The notes below the pieces were generated by a model. That model made no database searches. It saw nothing but the letters and a program-made list of their open reading frames with translations, and was not told the DNA's origin. From NCBI RefSeq assembly GCF_035918095.1, contig NZ_CP109137.1, positions 1,178,001 through 1,242,000 on the forward strand: a stretch of DNA of 64,000 bases. Reading direction: 5' to 3'. Of the stretch, positions 61,548 to 64,000 are shown one piece after another. A program made the translations under genes and the position numbers. The stretch's first letter is position 1. Every line of letters begins with the position of its first letter. This DNA is from Streptomyces sp. NBC_01750. Its GTDB lineage: Bacteria; Actinomycetota; Actinomycetes; Streptomycetales; Streptomycetaceae.

Positions 61548-61566
61548 GGGTCTTGCGGCAAGCCCC
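61548..61566 (-). promoter_or_regulatory. Rifamycin-Associated Element (RAE)
   Basis: GGGTCTTGCGGCAAGCCCC (plus strand) is a 19-bp inverted repeat with one mismatched pair around CTTGC-G-GCAAG. It matches the published RAE pattern found upstream of rifamycin resistance genes in actinomycetes, from memory GGGGCTTGCGGCAAGGCCC. On the minus strand it lies 57 bases before the rgt fragment and 318 before rph. A TATAGC element (complement of 61574-61579) is close by. It should confer induction by rifamycins. Confidence 0.88.
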
Positions 61567-61589
61567 CCGGCGCGCTATACGTTGAGAGT

Positions 61590-61613
61590 GGCAAGGAGAG
61601 AGCTCTCCTTGCC
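61590..61613. terminator. Perfect 11-2-11 hairpin beside the RAE
   Basis: GGCAAGGAGAG (61590-61600) and CTCTCCTTGCC (61603-61613) are perfectly complementary, followed on the plus strand by TTTGCCTTTTGCC. It may insulate the rph promoter from readthrough, or terminate an opposing transcript. It lies 24 bases upstream of the RAE in the rph direction. Confidence 0.65.
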
Positions 61614-61988
61614 TTTGCCTTTTGCCGTCCAATGGAACTGACAAGCTTCTCGCGAAGCGTTGGCGCCCCGCGTACGGGTACGGGTCGTTGGCCCAGGCGG
61701 ATGTCCCACCGGCCTACGGATGCAGCCGCGGAACCAGAAGTTCTTTCCCTTGTCGGCAAGGCCCGAACGTCGAGCGCGCCGCCATCTCCCGGAGGTCGTC
61801 GCGCCACGCGAGTGCTGGGCCAAGCTCGCCAAACGGACGCTTGACGGTCGCCGTGGTTCAAATCTGCCGGCACCCAGGCGAACGGCCCCACGCCACCCCG
61901 CCCAGATCGTGGCCCGGCTGTCCCGCCGCACCAGATCCTCCTCCTGCGCGCCACTCAGTTAACAAGTGGTGGCTCAAAGCCTCATACG

Positions 61989-62015
61989 CGCAACATAGTT
62001 GCGGGTGTACGCAAC
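61989..62015. promoter_or_regulatory. CGCAAC inverted and direct repeats upstream of ddaH
   Basis: CGCAAC-ATA-GTTGCG (61989-62003) is a perfect 6-3-6 palindrome, and a third CGCAAC lies at 62010-62015. The cluster ends ten bases before the TTGTCA -35-like box of the ddaH gene, an expected position for a regulator site. Confidence 0.55.
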
Positions 62016-62024
62016 TCATTCATC

Positions 62025-62054
62025 TTGTCACTGTCCGTGATAATTCAATAGCGT
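62025..62054 (+). promoter_or_regulatory. Probable ddaH promoter
   Basis: TTGTCA (62025-62030) and TAGCGT (62049-62054) with an 18-base spacer fit the vegetative consensus. The transcript would carry a ~30-base leader with AAAGGAAA before the ATG at 62092. Confidence 0.5.
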
Positions 62055-62091
62055 GGTAGGTGGCCCCCAGCCCGGCGAAAGGAAATCGAGG

Positions 62092-62904
62092 ATGCCGCCC
62101 ATCCGTACAGCGCAGAAGCGCCGGTATCTTGTCTGCCCGCCGGAGCACTTCGACGTCCGGTACGCCATCAATCCCTGGATGACATCGGAGGAGCCGGTCG
62201 ATGTCGACCTGGCCCGAAAGCAGTGGGACACGCTGATATCTCTGTACCGCGAGCTGGGCCACACCGTCGAGACGGTGGAACCGGTCGCCGACCTCCCCGA
62301 CATGGTGTTCGCGGCCAATTCTGCACTCGTACTCGACGGCAAGGTGTTCGGCGCGCAGTTCCATGCACCGGAGCGGCAGCCGGAGGCCGCCCACTACCGG
62401 ACCTGGTTCGAAAACGCCGGATTCGAGACGCGCGTCCCGTCCCACACCTGCGAAGGAGAAGGGGACTTCACCCCGGTCGGCGGATACATCCTCGCCGGCA
62501 CCGGATTCCGCACTCTTCCCGCGGCCCATCACGAGGTCCAGGAATTCTTCGGCGCGCCGACGGTGAGTCTTCACCTTGTCGACCCGCATTTCTATCACCT
62601 GGACACAGCGCTCTTCGCGCTTGACGCCGAAAACGTCGCCTACTACCCGGGGGCTTTCTCGGCGGGCAGCCAGAAGGTACTCAGAACCCTCTTCCCGCAC
62701 GCCGTCATCTCCACACGCCAGGACGCCCTGGCCTTTGGACTCAACTCCCTCTCCGACGGACGCAATGTAGTGATGGCCCAGGATGCGACGGGCCTCATGG
62801 AGGGCATCGCGGCCCGCGGCTACGTCCCCGTCCCGGTGGATCTCTCCGAGTTCCGCAAGGCGGGCGGTGGAGTGAAGTGCTGCACCCAGGAGATCCGCGA
62901 GTAG
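62092..62904 (+). CDS. ddaH: Dimethylarginine dimethylaminohydrolase (dimethylargininase)
   Basis: 270 residues. AAAGGAAA precedes the ATG at 62092. Substrate and catalytic blocks: PPEHFDVRYAINPWM, DMVFAANSALVLDGKV, EGEGDFTPVGGYILAGTGFR, LHLVDPHFYHLDTALFAL (catalytic His) and GGGVKCCTQEIRE (catalytic Cys). It hydrolyses N-methylated arginines to citrulline and methylamines. In bacteria it may also act on arginine-like compounds. Confidence 0.94.
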   Translation: MPPIRTAQKRRYLVCPPEHFDVRYAINPWMTSEEPVDVDLARKQWDTLISLYRELGHTVETVEPVADLPDMVFAANSALVLDGKVFGAQFHAPERQPEAAHYRTWFENAGFETRVPSHTCEGEGDFTPVGGYILAGTGFRTLPAAHHEVQEFFGAPTVSLHLVDPHFYHLDTALFALDAENVAYYPGAFSAGSQKVLRTLFPHAVISTRQDALAFGLNSLSDGRNVVMAQDATGLMEGIAARGYVPVPVDLSEFRKAGGGVKCCTQEIRE

Positions 62905-63277
62905 CGCCATGAACGGCCGCGGGCCGCGGAACTGAAACTGCCGCCGGTCCTCCGTATCTCTGCCACCGACCGGCTGAAGGGGGCCGGCTGGCCCGGCGTA
63001 CGCCACGGTGCGCCTCGCCTCGCCGCCGAAGGAGCATTGCGTCGATCTGCTCGATGTCCCGACCGGCGGCAACGCCGCGCGTGCCCGCATCCCCACCGCC
63101 CCCGGCTACCAGGCGCCGTTCGCCGCGCGGGCCTGTCACCTCCTCGCGCTCGGTATCGCCCGCGCCGCCGCTCCGCGCGGGCTGCACGGCTCCGGCGGAT
63201 TCGCCCCCGGCGGCACCGATGAGTTCCGGGGCCCGGGCCGGTCTGTACTGAGGACGTGAGCGCCAAGGAGGCACATC
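62905..63277 (+). other. 373-base region with a possible decayed gene
   Basis: One open frame, from GTG at 63008 to 63259 (83 codons), has Streptomyces-like third-position G/C and reads MRLASPPKEHCVDLLDVPTGG onward, with PGYQAPFAARACHLLALGIARAA as its best-defined segment. Upstream in other frames there are short stretches that could continue the same coding sequence (RLKGAGWPGVRHG), which suggests a frameshifted gene fragment. I do not recognise the family. AAGGAGG at 63265 belongs to the following gene. Confidence 0.4.
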
Positions 63278-64000
63278 GTGCTGCTCGAGAACAAGAACGC
63301 CGTCATCTACGGAGGAGGCGGTGGTATCGGCCGGGCGGTCGCCGGTGCCTTCGCCCGCGAGGGTGCCCGGGTCCATCTCGCCGGGCGCAACCGCGAAAGC
63401 CTGGACGAGGTGGCCGAGACCATCCGCGCCGCGGGCGGCCGGGCCGACACCGATCAGGTCGACGCCCTCGAAGAGGCAGCGGTCGACCGGTTCACCGGCG
63501 CGGTGGTCGAACGGGCCGGCAGCCTCGACATCTCCTTCAGCCTCATCTCGTTCTCAGAGGTGCAGGGGACGCCGCTGACCGAAATCTCCCTCGCGGACTT
63601 CGAGCGCCCGGTGCACAACGCAGTACGCGCGATGTTCCTGACCTCCAGATCCGCGGCGCGGCACATGATCCGGCAGCAGTCCGGCGTGATCCTCGCCTTC
63701 GGCGGTTACGGCGACCCGCCGCGCGACTACAACATCGGCGGGTTCCAGGTGGCGTTCGGCGCCATGGAGTCGCTCCGGCGTAATCTGGCCGGCGAGCTGG
63801 GCCCGCACGGCATCCGCGTTCTCACGCTCCAGACGGGCGGCGTGCCCGAGACGATCCCCGAGGGCCTCGAGTACCGCGATGTCATCACCGAGAAGATCAC
63901 GGAACAGACGATGCTGGGGCGGCCGGCCTCGCTGGAGGACGTCGGCAACGTGGCTGCCTTCGCCGCCTCGGACATGGCTCGCTCGATGACGGCGACAGCC
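63278..64000 (+). CDS. SDR-like oxidoreductase without canonical Y-x-x-x-K (3' end outside window)
   Basis: 241 codons are open to the last base; no stop codon is reached. GTG with GGAGG six bases upstream. The cofactor motif IYGGGGGIGRAVAGAFAREGARVHLAGRN is SDR-type. The usual S-x10-12-Y-x-x-x-K region reads AFGGYGDPPRDYNIGGFQVAFGAMESLRRNLAGEL: where Y-x-x-x-K should be, the sequence is F-Q-V-A-F. Both catalytic residues appear lost, so the enzyme may bind but not oxidise or may use other residues. It is in the classical SDR length range. Confidence 0.85.
   Translation, partial: MLLENKNAVIYGGGGGIGRAVAGAFAREGARVHLAGRNRESLDEVAETIRAAGGRADTDQVDALEEAAVDRFTGAVVERAGSLDISFSLISFSEVQGTPLTEISLADFERPVHNAVRAMFLTSRSAARHMIRQQSGVILAFGGYGDPPRDYNIGGFQVAFGAMESLRRNLAGELGPHGIRVLTLQTGGVPETIPEGLEYRDVITEKITEQTMLGRPASLEDVGNVAAFAASDMARSMTATA

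Larger units (their letters stand above)
61614..62091. other. 478-base gap between rph promoter and ddaH
   Basis: No open frame here shows codon bias or a ribosome site. It holds a CGCAAC repeat cluster (61989-62015) and a plausible ddaH promoter (62025-62054). Composition around 61960-62050 is AT-richer than the genes. Confidence 0.6.

Noticed and set aside
61632..62059. Several overlapping open frames between rph and ddaH
   Set aside because: No codon bias, no ribosome sites and no domain; the segment looks like regulatory spacer.

Overview
The window is a stretch of a high-GC actinomycete chromosome, almost certainly Streptomyces. The signs are strong third-position G/C, many GTG starts with GGAGG-type ribosome sites, a mycothiol-dependent enzyme family, F420-type deazaflavin chemistry, and many families largely confined to Streptomyces (DUF6332, DUF6214, DUF6421, DUF6986, DUF5134). 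It carries about 63 protein genes, two of them cut by the window ends, three clear gene remnants and one doubtful one. I saw no rRNA, tRNA, CRISPR array, insertion sequence or prophage.

Layout. 1-9.1 kb: a beta-helix/AAA protein (5' end outside), a large membrane alpha/beta-hydrolase, a DeoR regulator, two SRPBCC proteins, a Cds1-type cysteine desulfhydrase and an anti-sigma-like ATPase. 9.1-15.5 kb: a three-gene ABC exporter operon (SHOCT, ATPase, FtsX permease) divergent from a TetR gene with a palindromic operator, then DUF4865, a wrecked phosphotriesterase gene and a YihY membrane protein. 15.6-24.8 kb: ROK regulator with a divergent MFS gene, MarR with a divergent MFS efflux gene, a NarL-type two-component system, and TetR with a divergent deazaflavin oxidoreductase separated by an array of short palindromes. 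24.8-29.1 kb: geranylgeranyl-reductase-type flavoprotein, M20 peptidase, a P-loop/NUDIX fusion. 29.1-36.8 kb: a sugar-utilisation island with binding protein, two permeases, ROK sugar kinase, LacI regulator, DUF6986 aldolase-like protein and the debris of a secreted glycosidase. 36.8-46.5 kb: etfBA, flavin reductase, thioredoxin/DUF4395, acyltransferase, B3/4-transglutaminase pair, and a DUF6421-SDR-threonine aldolase operon. 46.5-58.4 kb: housekeeping and regulatory genes (GDPD, GNAT, VOC, M56 peptidase, PAP2, HAD, TetR, LVIVD/DUF305 divergent pair, FprA reductase, SDR/Lrp). 58.6-64 kb: a rifamycin resistance locus (rph behind a Rifamycin-Associated Element), dimethylargininase, and an SDR-like gene running off the end.

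The most striking locus is the last. A near-consensus 19-bp RAE lies upstream of a short ORF that is the N-terminal tip of a rifamycin-type glycosyltransferase, and that ORF overlaps the rph start codon by GTGA. It looks like a deletion that put rph under the promoter and leader of an rgt gene. Other points of interest are the regulator/operator pairs (TetR x2, MarR, LacI), a perfect 32-bp palindrome in the largest divergent gap, several probable leaderless promoters, and the decayed phosphotriesterase and NPCBM-glycosidase genes.
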